Below, one piece after another: positions 18,627 to 27,090 of a stretch of DNA of 64,000 nt. Position 1 is the stretch's first letter. Each line of letters opens with the position of its first letter. The notes beneath the pieces are model-generated. The model saw only the letters and a program-made list of their open reading frames with translations. It did no database searches and was not told where the DNA came from. Made by a program: the position numbers and the translations under genes. Origin of the DNA: WTFY01 sp965220895 (GTDB taxonomy: Bacteria; Pseudomonadota; Gammaproteobacteria; UBA4575); NCBI GenBank assembly GCA_965220895.1, contig OZ244850.1, positions 1,364,001-1,428,000 on the forward strand, read 5' to 3'.

Positions 18627-18756
18627 ATCTTTTCGACTCGCAGTCTGTGTCGTCAATGCGTGCATCCTTGTTCTGCTGGCCTCGGGACAAGTAGCCTGTA
18701 CATCAAAGAAACATGTGGCGGTGGTTTCCGTGATTCCGCCCGTCTCAAAAGCCCCC
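18613..18756 (+). other. rlpA: Out-of-frame signal-peptide segment of rlpA
   Basis: From a TTG at 18613 (inside the end of mltB) a frame encodes LRTESFRLAVCVVNACILVL followed by a short stretch to ACTSKK. It has a basic start, a hydrophobic core and a Cys at a lipobox-like position, which is the lipoprotein export signal RlpA needs. This frame runs into the proline-rich linker and then reads unrelated sequence, while the RlpA body continues in the neighbouring frame. A one-base deletion between about 18745 and 18775 (C5 runs at 18752-18756 and 18769-18773) would explain it. Confidence 0.65.
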
Positions 18757-19517
18757 TCTCGCGGGCTGCCCCCGACCCGATCCCCAAGGCTGAGCCACGC
18801 AGTCGTTACGGCAATCCACCGTCCTATACGGTGCTCGGCAAGCGCTACCATACACTGTCCACGAGCAGTGGCTTTACCGAGCGTGGCATTGCCTCCTGGT
18901 ACGGCAAAAAATTCCATGGCTGGCGCACTTCCAGCGGTGAGACCTATGACATGCACGCCATGACGGCCGCGCACACCCGCTTGCCGTTGCCCACCTATGT
19001 CCAGGTCACCAACCTGGAGAATGGCAAACAGGTGATCGTGCGTGTCAACGACCGCGGACCTTTTCATCAGAACAGGGTGATTGATTTGTCGTATTCAGCC
19101 GCCAGAAAGCTCGATATTGTCACGAAGGGGACCGGCCTAGTGGAAATCCGTGCACTTGATCCATTACACTACCCGCTGGCACAAAAATCTGGAACGAAAG
19201 CGACACAAAATACCGATACTGAAAAGACCGAAAGTACAGCGATTTGGACTCAGAAACCGGATCAGCAGGTCATCCATGGAAGGCCAAAAGTATTTGTACA
19301 AGTGGGTGCCTTCAGCAAACGCACAAGTGCGGATCAGCTGTTAAATCAACTTCGTAATCTCAATCTCGGGGCTATATCCGTGTCTTCAGTAATGAGGGAT
19401 ACGGGGCAGCTTCATCGGGTACGAATCGGCCCGTTGCCTACTGTTCAATCTGCCGATGCGACCTTTGCCAGACTTACGGGTATGGGTATGAGAGAACACC
19501 GGATAGTAATCGAGTGA
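18660..19517 (+). CDS. rlpA: Septal-ring lytic transglycosylase RlpA (apparent 5' frameshift)
   Basis: RlpA degrades naked glycan strands and separates daughter cells. The conserved body is complete: AEPRSRYGNPPSYTVLGKRY, then the double-psi barrel with GIASWYGKKFHGWRTSSGE (catalytic region), MTAAHTRLPLPTYVQVTN and VRVNDRGPFHQNRVIDLSY, and a C-terminal SPOR domain from about KVFVQVGAFSKR to the end. The open frame begins at a GTG at 18660 with residues that are neither a signal peptide nor conserved. The true signal peptide lies in the other frame from 18613. Either the gene is broken or the sequence has a one-base error; the coordinates given are those of the open body frame. Confidence 0.85.
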   Translation: MHPCSAGLGTSSLYIKETCGGGFRDSARLKSPLSRAAPDPIPKAEPRSRYGNPPSYTVLGKRYHTLSTSSGFTERGIASWYGKKFHGWRTSSGETYDMHAMTAAHTRLPLPTYVQVTNLENGKQVIVRVNDRGPFHQNRVIDLSYSAARKLDIVTKGTGLVEIRALDPLHYPLAQKSGTKATQNTDTEKTESTAIWTQKPDQQVIHGRPKVFVQVGAFSKRTSADQLLNQLRNLNLGAISVSSVMRDTGQLHRVRIGPLPTVQSADATFARLTGMGMREHRIVIE

Positions 19518-19556
19518 CTACTGTGTGCGAGCAGTGATTGGAGAACAAAAGGTCTG

Positions 19557-20690
19557 ATGAAGCTTAAGACAGCGATCTCGATTCTGGGTCTGCTATTTGT
19601 TTGTACGTCCGTGCATGCAGAGCTGTTCCCGATTCCTGCAGCTCCGAAATTCGGGGCATCCAGCTACCTACTGATGGATTTTGCAAGCGGAAGCGTGTTG
19701 GTGGATCACAACTCGAAAGCACGCGTAGAGCCTGCAAGCATCACAAAAATAATGACGGCCTATGTCGTGTACCACGCCCTGGAAAGAGGTGATGTGCGCC
19801 TGGATGATCAGGTTTTGGTCAGCGAGAAAGCTTGGCGCAGTATTGGTTCCAGGACCTTTGTTGAAGTCGGAACCCGGGTTTCCCTCGAAGACTTGCTGCT
19901 GGGTATGGTTGTACAGTCGGGCAACGACGCCAGTATAGCGCTGGCTGAACATGTTGCGGGCACTGAAGAGAGCTTTACGAGCATGATGAATGCTTATGCA
20001 GCTCGATTGGGTCTGGAGGACACCAGCTTTGTCAATGCTACGGGCCTGCCGGACCCCAAGCATTACACGACTGCTTATGACATTGCCTTGCTTTCCCGTG
20101 CGATGATCAGGGAATTCCCACAAGAATATCAACGTTACGCGCAAAGGGAATTCACCTACAACGATATCAAGCAATACAACCGAAACCGGTTGCTTTGGCG
20201 TGACGATGCCGTAGATGGCATTAAAACCGGGTTTACCCAGGCTGCGCGCTACTGTCTGGCCGCCTCAGCCGCACGCAAGGATATGCGTTTGATTTCGGTA
20301 GTGATGGGCGCAGACAGCCCCCGTTCTCGCATGGTAAACAGCCAAGCGTTGCTGAATTACGGATTCAGGCACTACGAATCACACAAGCTGTACCTGGCGG
20401 ACCAGGTCCTTTCCGAGCAGCGTATATGGCAAGGGGAGTCAAAGTTGACTCCGCTGGGACTGGCTCAGGATCTTTTTGTGGTGATACCCCGGGGCCAATT
20501 CGAGAATCTGAAAGCTGTCTCACAGATTCCACAAGACATCGTTGCACCGATTGCAAAGGGAGATCGGCTCGGGACTGTCAAGATCAGCTTCAAGGGTGAA
20601 GATATTGCCGAAAGGCCGCTTGTTGCCCTGCATGCTAATCCACGCGGGAACTTCTGGCGGCGTGTCGTGGATTTTTTCGCAAAAATTTGA
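19557..20690 (+). CDS. dacA: D-alanyl-D-alanine carboxypeptidase (PBP5/6 family)
   Basis: Trims the terminal D-Ala from peptidoglycan pentapeptides in the periplasm. The 377-residue protein has a cleavable signal peptide (KTAISILGLLFVCTSVHA) and the penicilloyl-serine motifs: S61-I-T-K64 in PASITKIMTAY, SGNDAS, and the DGIKTGFTQAARYC box. A C-terminal beta domain and a short amphipathic end (RRVVDFFAKI) that would anchor it to the membrane complete the PBP5/6 layout. The stop codon overlaps the TTG start of the aminotransferase gene. Confidence 0.95.
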   Translation: MKLKTAISILGLLFVCTSVHAELFPIPAAPKFGASSYLLMDFASGSVLVDHNSKARVEPASITKIMTAYVVYHALERGDVRLDDQVLVSEKAWRSIGSRTFVEVGTRVSLEDLLLGMVVQSGNDASIALAEHVAGTEESFTSMMNAYAARLGLEDTSFVNATGLPDPKHYTTAYDIALLSRAMIREFPQEYQRYAQREFTYNDIKQYNRNRLLWRDDAVDGIKTGFTQAARYCLAASAARKDMRLISVVMGADSPRSRMVNSQALLNYGFRHYESHKLYLADQVLSEQRIWQGESKLTPLGLAQDLFVVIPRGQFENLKAVSQIPQDIVAPIAKGDRLGTVKISFKGEDIAERPLVALHANPRGNFWRRVVDFFAKI

Positions 20691-21550
20691 AACTTCCTGC
20701 TTTAGACGTGATTCAGGTTCCCGCTTTTTTAAATGGAGAGTACATGCCACTTGAGGCATGTCGCGTCTCACCTCTGGACCGTGGTTTCGTATTCGGTGAT
20801 GCGGTGTATGAGCTGATCCCCGCTTATACGCGTCGTGCTTTTTGCCTGCAGCAGCACTTGGCGAGGCTTGAACGCAGCCTGGGACAGGTTCGTATTCAGG
20901 ATCCCTATACGCGGACACAGTGGGAAACCGTGATTGGAAATCTCATCCAGCAATCGGAGAGTGCCGACCTAGCCGTTTACATCCAGGTGACCCGGGGGGT
21001 TGCCACACGAGATCACCCGTTTCCCGAAGATGCGGCCCCGACGGTGTTCGCCATGGCAAATCCGCTCCCCAGTATTGCAGATGAGGCGCTGAAAAACGGG
21101 GTTGCGCTGATCACAGTCAAGGATATTCGCTGGCAACGCTGTGACATCAAGGTGACAGGATTGCTGGCCAACATTTTAGCCAAGCAAGATGCATTGCAGT
21201 CCTCGGCCTCCGAGGCCATCCTGGTTCGCGACGGTTTTGCTTTGGAAGGCAGCACCAGCAATCTGTTCGTGGTCCGCGAAGGCATAGTCCATACGCACCC
21301 CAAGGACAACCAGATTCTGCCTGGCATCACACGTGACTTCGTTCTGGAATTGCTGACTGAGCTGGGGCTGGAATACCGTGAACAGGCGATTCCTAAAGAA
21401 TGGCTGTACTCGGCAGATGAGGTCTGGGTCACGAGTTCTGCAAGAGAAGTCCTGCCCGCTACGAAAATTGACCAGCATGTTGTAGGAGAAGGAGTTCCCG
21501 GAGAGCTTTGGAGGGACGTTTATGCGCTGTACCAGAAAAGGAAAGCATAG
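20687..21550 (+). CDS. dat: D-amino-acid aminotransferase
   Basis: Fold-type IV PLP enzyme interconverting D-alanine and D-glutamate with 2-oxo acids, supplying peptidoglycan precursors. Of 287 residues, the family start FLNGEYMPLEACRVSPLDRGFVFGDAVYE appears at about 14-42. The PLP lysine lies in RCDIKVTGLLANILAKQ and the cofactor phosphate loop in EGSTSNLF. The reading frame's TTG start overlaps the dacA stop (coupling); a GTG at 20708 is an alternative that would better fit the family's N-terminal length. The dacA-dat-lipB order is conserved in many gammaproteobacteria, though the small ybeD (DUF493) gene usual before lipB is absent here. Confidence 0.9.
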   Translation: MKLPALDVIQVPAFLNGEYMPLEACRVSPLDRGFVFGDAVYELIPAYTRRAFCLQQHLARLERSLGQVRIQDPYTRTQWETVIGNLIQQSESADLAVYIQVTRGVATRDHPFPEDAAPTVFAMANPLPSIADEALKNGVALITVKDIRWQRCDIKVTGLLANILAKQDALQSSASEAILVRDGFALEGSTSNLFVVREGIVHTHPKDNQILPGITRDFVLELLTELGLEYREQAIPKEWLYSADEVWVTSSAREVLPATKIDQHVVGEGVPGELWRDVYALYQKRKA

Positions 21551-21627
21551 GGCGCGTTGCGCTGACGGCCTGGCAGTTTACAGGGCAATGTAAATCCTCA
21601 CGGCCTGCCTTCGTACGGTTACATGCT

Positions 21628-22284
21628 GTGAAGAATCCAGCGGAGTGCGCTCTCAAGGTTCGTGATTTGGGGATACGGGAATATCTTCCCGTATATGAAA
21701 GCATGCGCAGGTTCAATGCCCGGCGCAGTGCTGCCACTGCCGATGAATTCTGGTGCCTGCAGCACACGCCTGTCGTCACGCTAGGGGCAAATTCCAGCCG
21801 CGCGCACATCCATCCAGGAATGGATGTACCCGTGGTGTGCACGGACCGGGGTGGGCAGGTCACCTACCATGCACCGGGCCAGGTCGTGATCTACCTGCTG
21901 GTCGACCTTCGCCGAAAGGCCCTCGGTATCCGGAAGTTCGTACATCACATTGAGCAGGCCGTGGTTGATGTGCTGGCTGGCCACCAAGTTTCTGCATTTG
22001 CCCGAACCGATGCGCATGGCGTATACATAGGGGATGCAAAAGTTGCCTCGCTCGGTCTGAGGGTCAGTGGTGGCTGCAGTTACCATGGTGTAGCGCTCAA
22101 TGTCGATATGGACCTGGGTCCGTTTTCCTGCATGGATCCATGCGGATCCCCAGGGCAAGCCGTTACCCAGTTAAAAAACCATGGGATTGAGTCCGGCTGT
22201 CAGCAGATCCATGCGGAATTGGCAGTGCAGTTGTATGAACATCTCGACTACAAGAAAACGGACATAGAAACCATTGGCCAGTAA
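21628..22284 (+). CDS. lipB: Octanoyl-[acyl-carrier-protein]:protein N-octanoyltransferase
   Basis: Transfers octanoate from ACP to lipoyl domains, the first step of lipoate synthesis. The frame is open from 21508, but residues before 21628 overlap dat and are not conserved. The GTG at 21628 gives 218 residues and places the family pattern VRDLGIREYLPVYESMRRF correctly. Active-site features are RGGQVTYHAPGQVVIYLL, Lys138 in GDAKVASLGLRVS and the nucleophile Cys172 in CMDPCGSPG. The end overlaps the TTG start of lipA by 11 bp, so the two are translationally coupled. Confidence 0.94.
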   Translation: MKNPAECALKVRDLGIREYLPVYESMRRFNARRSAATADEFWCLQHTPVVTLGANSSRAHIHPGMDVPVVCTDRGGQVTYHAPGQVVIYLLVDLRRKALGIRKFVHHIEQAVVDVLAGHQVSAFARTDAHGVYIGDAKVASLGLRVSGGCSYHGVALNVDMDLGPFSCMDPCGSPGQAVTQLKNHGIESGCQQIHAELAVQLYEHLDYKKTDIETIGQ

Positions 22285-23221
22285 GTCGCATCTAGCAAAA
22301 CTTGGCGTGAAACGGCGCGGAAGTGAAAAGGTCATTCGTATTCCGGTTAAGCTGGAAGGGCCTTCGCAATACCTTCCGAAACCATCGTGGATTCGCGTGC
22401 AGGCGCCGACCGCCAAGGTAAGAACCCTAAAGAGGCTGTTGAGAGAGCAGAAGCTACACACGGTATGTGAGGAGGCCTCATGCCCAAACCTGACCGAGTG
22501 TTTTAGTCACGGCACGGCGACATTCATGATCATGGGGGACATATGCACCCGTCGTTGCCCCTTTTGTGACGTGGCGCACGGCAGACCGTTGCCCCTGGAT
22601 GAGCAAGAACCGGAACATCTGGCAGAGGCCATTGGACACATGGGGCTTCGTTATGTGGTCATTACATCCGTTGACCGCGATGATTTGCGTGATGGGGGAG
22701 CCAGCCATTTCGTGAAGTGCATGCAGCGTATACGCGAGTGCTGTACAGAAACCAAGGTAGAAATTCTTGTCCCTGACTTTCGCGGACGCTTGGATCGTGC
22801 ACTGCAAATTTTGTCTCGGCAACCCGCAGATGTGTTCAACCATAACCTGGAAACTGTCCCGCGCCTGTATCCTTACGCCCGGCCCGGTGCGGATTACCGG
22901 CATTCACTGAGATTGCTGCACGAATACAAAAAACAACACCCGCACACCCCTACAAAATCGGGCTTGATGCTGGGTCTGGGTGAGCGCACGGAGGAAGTGG
23001 TTCAGGTAATGAGAGCTTTGCGCACTCATGGAGTAGACCGGCTTACCCTGGGGCAGTACCTGCAGCCAAGCTGCCATCACTTGCCCGTACAACGCTATCT
23101 TGATCCAGGGGAGTTCGATCGGTTACGTCGTGTCGGAGAAGACCTCGGCTTCTGTCATGTGGCAAGCGGCCCATTGGTCCGTTCCTCTTATCATGCAGAT
23201 ATCGAGGCGTACGGGCACTGA
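22274..23221 (+). CDS. lipA: Lipoyl synthase
   Basis: Radical-SAM enzyme inserting two sulfurs into the octanoyl chain made by LipB. The 315-residue protein carries both iron-sulfur clusters: the auxiliary cluster Cys65, Cys70 and Cys76 (CEEASCPNLTEC) and the SAM cluster Cys91, Cys95 and Cys98 (CTRRCPFC), plus a C-terminal RSSYHAD serine that ligates the auxiliary cluster. The start is TTG within lipB. Lipoylated proteins include glycine cleavage H protein and 2-oxoacid dehydrogenases, of which none is in this window. Confidence 0.96.
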   Translation: MASKSHLAKLGVKRRGSEKVIRIPVKLEGPSQYLPKPSWIRVQAPTAKVRTLKRLLREQKLHTVCEEASCPNLTECFSHGTATFMIMGDICTRRCPFCDVAHGRPLPLDEQEPEHLAEAIGHMGLRYVVITSVDRDDLRDGGASHFVKCMQRIRECCTETKVEILVPDFRGRLDRALQILSRQPADVFNHNLETVPRLYPYARPGADYRHSLRLLHEYKKQHPHTPTKSGLMLGLGERTEEVVQVMRALRTHGVDRLTLGQYLQPSCHHLPVQRYLDPGEFDRLRRVGEDLGFCHVASGPLVRSSYHADIEAYGH

Positions 23222-23304
23222 ATCGCGTTGGGTCGATCTGCCGGACGGTAAAGTGATCGGGGCTTGAACCTGTACCGAGGCGGGTGGGGATTCATCCACC
23301 GGTG

Positions 23305-23979
23305 TCAGCCCGTGTTGTGATTCTGAGCGTGTTGCTCGGCTTCACGAAGCCGTTCAGGAGTGCCAATGTCGAACCATGTCCCGGCATAGTGTTCGGCACT
23401 TACTTTTTCTCGGATGATGGCAGAATGCAAAACAGGGGCCAGAGCCGTTTGCCCAACTGCTTGCTTCTTGAACAGTTCCGGCTTGTAGATACCGATGCCA
23501 CTGAAGGTCAGGAAATTCCCCCCCGAACCGCAGGCCTGACCGGCTTCAAAGGAAAAGTCACCACCCGGGTGGTGTGACGGATTGTCCACAAGTACGAGGT
23601 GGGCTATGTCATGTACAAGGTCGGGAAAGGAAAGAGGGTGGTCACACCAGATATCACTGCTGATTACCAGAAATGGCTTGTCTCCCAGAAGCGGCAGGGC
23701 ATGAACAATCCCCCCTGCTGTCCCCAACGGGTGTGCCCCTTCATGAGAATACTCGATGTGCACTCCATGACGTCCGCCATCGCCAAGCTTTTGCTGGATC
23801 ATGTCTCCCAGATAGGAAAGATTGATGACGATTTCCCTGTACCCTGCGGATTTGAGCCTCGCCAAGTGATGTTCGATCAGGGATTTGCCTGCAAGCTTGA
23901 TCAGGGGTTTCGGGGTTTGCAGGGAGAGGGGCTGCATTCGCTTTCCAAGGCCTGCTGACAGCAACATGCACTTCATCAT
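23305..23979 (-). CDS. murU: N-acetylmuramate alpha-1-phosphate uridylyltransferase
   Basis: Makes UDP-MurNAc from MurNAc-1-phosphate and UTP in the fosfomycin-bypassing peptidoglycan recycling route. The 224-residue protein is a compact nucleotidyltransferase with the signature LLSAGLGKRMQPLS followed by TPKPLIKLAGK, a middle GTAGGIVHALPLLG, and the metal-binding ISSDIWCDHP. The end, GTWFDIGTPERL, is family-typical. On its own it could be a mannose-1-phosphate guanylyltransferase, but the overlap with the kinase gene amgK upstream (by 4 bp) supports MurU. Confidence 0.85.
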   Translation of the reverse strand: MMKCMLLSAGLGKRMQPLSLQTPKPLIKLAGKSLIEHHLARLKSAGYREIVINLSYLGDMIQQKLGDGGRHGVHIEYSHEGAHPLGTAGGIVHALPLLGDKPFLVISSDIWCDHPLSFPDLVHDIAHLVLVDNPSHHPGGDFSFEAGQACGSGGNFLTFSGIGIYKPELFKKQAVGQTALAPVLHSAIIREKVSAEHYAGTWFDIGTPERLREAEQHAQNHNTG

Positions 23980-24959
23980 GACCGGAAAACAACCTTCTCA
24001 TCGATGAAATCAGCCAGTTCATGGGTCTCCGGATACTTTGGCGCAACGGATTTGATATACCCCAGAGTACGGGGAATATCCTTGAGGTAACCCGGCTTCT
24101 TGTCCCGCAGGTTAAGGCGCGCAAAGATTCCGATGGCCTTCAGATGTCGCTGGACCCCCATCAGGTCAAACCACTTCAGAAAGGTTTCGTCACTGATGTG
24201 GGAAACTATGTTTTTTTCCACGAGCCTGTCCCGGTACCCGAGTGCCCAGGCCTGCACACGTTCACGGGGCCATTGAATGTAGCAGTCACGCAGTAATGAG
24301 ACAGCATCATAGGTGAGTGGCCCGCAAACAGCATCCTGATAATCGATAATGCCGGGCCAGTCCGTGTCGATTTTCATCAGATTACGTGAATGGTAGTCCC
24401 GATGAACGAAAACCTGTGGCTGTTCCAGCGCGTTGTTTTTCAAGTGCGCGAAGGCATGCCGTAGTACCTGCACACTGGAATCTGACAATTTGATGTCAAG
24501 GAGCTGAACCAGGAACCACTGCTGAAACAACTCCATTTCCTGCAACAGCAGTTCCTGGCTGTATTTGGGCAGGCTATCCGCAGAGGCCTGCTGGATTACG
24601 GTCAGTGCCTCAAGCGCAGCGCTGTACAGCCTGTCCGCATTTTCTGCATCCAGAATGTCCAGCAGCAATGTATTGCCAAAATCGTCCAGCAGGAAATAAC
24701 CGGCATCCATGTAGCTGTAGTGAATATGAGGCACAGGCAGACCTTCCGCTTCCAGCAGATGCGTTACTGTGGAAAAGGCTTCGTTCGATTCTTTTTCAGG
24801 TGGGGCATCAACAGCTATATATTGCCCCTGTTCTGACGATAGCCTGAAGTACCTCCTGAAGCTTGCATCTTCAGAGGCCGGCTCAAGCGTATACGAAGTG
24901 TCTCCGAATATCTCCTGAATCCATTCATGCAACTGGGAGAGACGTGGGTCAGAATCCAT
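23976..24959 (-). CDS. amgK: N-acetylmuramate/N-acetylglucosamine 1-kinase
   Basis: Phosphorylates the anomeric carbon of MurNAc or GlcNAc released from cell-wall turnover, feeding MurU. The 327-residue protein is an aminoglycoside-phosphotransferase-fold kinase. It has the Brenner loop VFVHRDYHSRNLM (HxDxxxxN) and the magnesium site GIIDYQDAVCGPLTYDAVSLLRD. The N-terminal LEPASEDASFRRYFRL and the C-terminal GVQRHLKAIGIFARL match AmgK. In pseudomonads this pair sits next to lptD; here it is about 12 kb away on the other side of the elongation operon. Confidence 0.88.
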   Translation of the reverse strand: MDSDPRLSQLHEWIQEIFGDTSYTLEPASEDASFRRYFRLSSEQGQYIAVDAPPEKESNEAFSTVTHLLEAEGLPVPHIHYSYMDAGYFLLDDFGNTLLLDILDAENADRLYSAALEALTVIQQASADSLPKYSQELLLQEMELFQQWFLVQLLDIKLSDSSVQVLRHAFAHLKNNALEQPQVFVHRDYHSRNLMKIDTDWPGIIDYQDAVCGPLTYDAVSLLRDCYIQWPRERVQAWALGYRDRLVEKNIVSHISDETFLKWFDLMGVQRHLKAIGIFARLNLRDKKPGYLKDIPRTLGYIKSVAPKYPETHELADFIDEKVVFRS

Positions 24960-25072
24960 TTTACGTGTCCAGGCAGGGGTTCAGCTTCAGGCGTCAAACG
25001 GTGTCTCTGAGGTCAGGTTCCAAAGCCTCTGGTTTTGACAGGGTCCGCTACCGCATCTAGCGCATGCGAAAA

Positions 25073-25480
25073 TTACAGCAGGCTTACATTCTCAGCCTGG
25101 GGTCCTTTTGCACCTTGCACGACATCCATGGAAACTTTCTGACCCTCCCGCAGTGATCTGCGGCCATTGCTGACGATAGACTTGTGGTGTACAAAAACGT
25201 CTTCACCATTTTCCTGCTCAATAAATCCAAAACCTTTCTTGTAGTTAAACCACTTGACGGTGCCTTGGGCCTGCTGGGATGTAGTTCTTGGCTTGACGTT
25301 TTTCCGGGTCCTCGCTCCGATGTTGCGGACCAGGCTAATCAATGCAGGTACGGTGATGATAAATGCGATGACCAGTCCCCCGAAAATCAATAATTTGGAA
25401 GTGTCGCCATCAATCAGGATAGCCAGCGCTACACCTATCATGACACCCAGACTGATCAGTATGGTGGGACGGGTTTTCAT
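25073..25480 (-). CDS. Membrane-anchored cold-shock-domain protein
   Basis: A 135-residue fusion. Residues about 6-55 form two adjacent hydrophobic segments (ILISLGVMIGVALAILI and LIFGGLVIAFIITVPALISL), then a short basic linker, then a full cold-shock domain at about 70-135. The domain has the nucleic-acid motifs GTVKWFNYKKGFGFIE (RNP1 region) and EDVFVHHKSI (RNP2). Cold-shock domains bind single-stranded RNA or DNA, so this would hold nucleic acid at the cytoplasmic face of the inner membrane. It stands alone between argA and amgK on the same strand. The role is inferred from domains only. Confidence 0.85.
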   Translation of the reverse strand: MKTRPTILISLGVMIGVALAILIDGDTSKLLIFGGLVIAFIITVPALISLVRNIGARTRKNVKPRTTSQQAQGTVKWFNYKKGFGFIEQENGEDVFVHHKSIVSNGRRSLREGQKVSMDVVQGAKGPQAENVSLL

Positions 25481-25572
25481 GACACGTAATCTCTCCTGGG
25501 GTCAGCTGTATGGATTCGGCACTGGCAGTTCAATGCTGCAGTTCGTACTGTGCATGATACCTGCCGTAATGT

Positions 25573-26892
25573 TCATTGAATAGTTTTGCTGTAAATTTTT
25601 GATTTGCGCATGTCGTCATACAGCACCTGTTTTTGTACAGGCAGGTCTTCGATTTTTGCGGATTCAAAACCCTGTTCCAGAAACCAGTGTTCGGTTTGCG
25701 TCGTCAGCACGAAGAGTTTCCTGAAGCCGGCCTTGCAGGCTTTGCTTTCCAGATGCATCAGCATTTTGCTGCCACGTCCGATGGACTGAAATTCTGGATG
25801 CACTGCAAGACAGCCAACTTCGGCAGCATTTTCTTCCGGGAAAGGGTACAGAATGCCGCAGGTCAAAAGCACACCGTCGCGTTCTATGACGTCGAAGCGG
25901 TCAATTTCGAGCTCCAGCTGTTTGCGGGAACGTGCTACCAGGATCCCTTTTTCAATAAAAGGCTGTATGAGCTCGGCAATGCCGTCCAGATCATCTAATG
26001 TGGCAGGCCGGATTTCCTCATAGGCCTGAGCAGTTACCAGCGTGGCGGCACCGTCCAGACTGTAAAGCTCTTCCAGCAGCGTACCCGGCTTTTCTGTATC
26101 GACCAGGTGTACGTTCTTGATGTTTTTCGAACACGCCTGAATTGCGGCCCTCAAATAGCGCTTGGCCTCCTGCTTGTGCTCGGGCAGTTTTTCTGCAAGT
26201 TGCCGGGCTTCATCGATGCTGTAGTGATTTTCGCTTTGCTCTTGCTGTCCAGGAAGCCTGAATTGGTCCAGTACCAGTATCAGTTTTTCACTTTGCAGGG
26301 CACATGCAGTGTGTGTTGCAAGTTCTGTACCCGACACAAGGAGCAGGCCGTCCGCCGCCGTACTGGCCATGGGAGTCATCGCCACAATGTTTCCCTTGTC
26401 CAGTTGCCGTTGCAGTGCAGTCAGGGCGATGCTGTAGTTTCCTCCGCGCCGCGAGTCCTTGTGACCTTGCCCGTCTACGCCAGGGTCGGCCTCTAGGAAA
26501 TCGCCACAGGTCACGCCCTGCTTGGCGCCTGCCAGCGGTGTATTGGCGAGGCTGGTAGAAAAAATTGCTTTTACCCTCTCACACAGGTCACTGGCCGCAT
26601 TCCTGATCTCTTCTACAGAGTCTGGGTCGGTGACCTGCGAAGGGCGGTGCAGCTCACCTTGGCCTGCTACAGTTGTTTCCCGGGAAATCAACGACCCATC
26701 CCCGAGTACCAGCACCAGTTTGGCGCCCATCGTGTGCATCAGCGCCAGGTCGCGTATGAGTGCAGTCAGGCGGGTATCTGCCAGTAGGACACGGGTGTTG
26801 ATGTAGACCACGAAAGTCTTGCCGCGATGAGAGTGTATGTAGTGGGCGGCTTGGCGAAAACTCCCGGTTTGAAACAGGGAAGTACTACTCAT
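25573..26892 (-). CDS. argA: N-acetylglutamate synthase (amino-acid N-acetyltransferase)
   Basis: Acetylates glutamate at the first step of arginine synthesis. The 439-residue protein has an N-terminal amino-acid-kinase-fold regulatory domain (GKTFVVYINTRVL through about residue 285) where arginine feedback acts in the family, and a C-terminal GNAT acetyltransferase from about RPATLDDLDGIAELIQPF with the acetyl-CoA loop FQSIGRGSKMLMHLE. The length matches E. coli ArgA (443). I saw no ArgR box upstream. argE lies nearby at 28.3 kb, with a different promoter context. Confidence 0.94.
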   Translation of the reverse strand: MSSTSLFQTGSFRQAAHYIHSHRGKTFVVYINTRVLLADTRLTALIRDLALMHTMGAKLVLVLGDGSLISRETTVAGQGELHRPSQVTDPDSVEEIRNAASDLCERVKAIFSTSLANTPLAGAKQGVTCGDFLEADPGVDGQGHKDSRRGGNYSIALTALQRQLDKGNIVAMTPMASTAADGLLLVSGTELATHTACALQSEKLILVLDQFRLPGQQEQSENHYSIDEARQLAEKLPEHKQEAKRYLRAAIQACSKNIKNVHLVDTEKPGTLLEELYSLDGAATLVTAQAYEEIRPATLDDLDGIAELIQPFIEKGILVARSRKQLELEIDRFDVIERDGVLLTCGILYPFPEENAAEVGCLAVHPEFQSIGRGSKMLMHLESKACKAGFRKLFVLTTQTEHWFLEQGFESAKIEDLPVQKQVLYDDMRKSKIYSKTIQ

Positions 26893-27090
26893 AATTTATG
26901 CTGCAATCGGATAAAGGGACGGGATTACACGGCAAATCCAGGGTAAGCCCATGAAATGATGAAGGATTGTTCGTAATCGGTTTTTTTGCTATCCGGGACT
27001 TGGCCTGCCCCTTATAATGGATCACTCAAGCACTGCGGTGGGCACTGCCGTCCGGTCAGTTGATCATATTTTATATATAAGGAACCAAGA

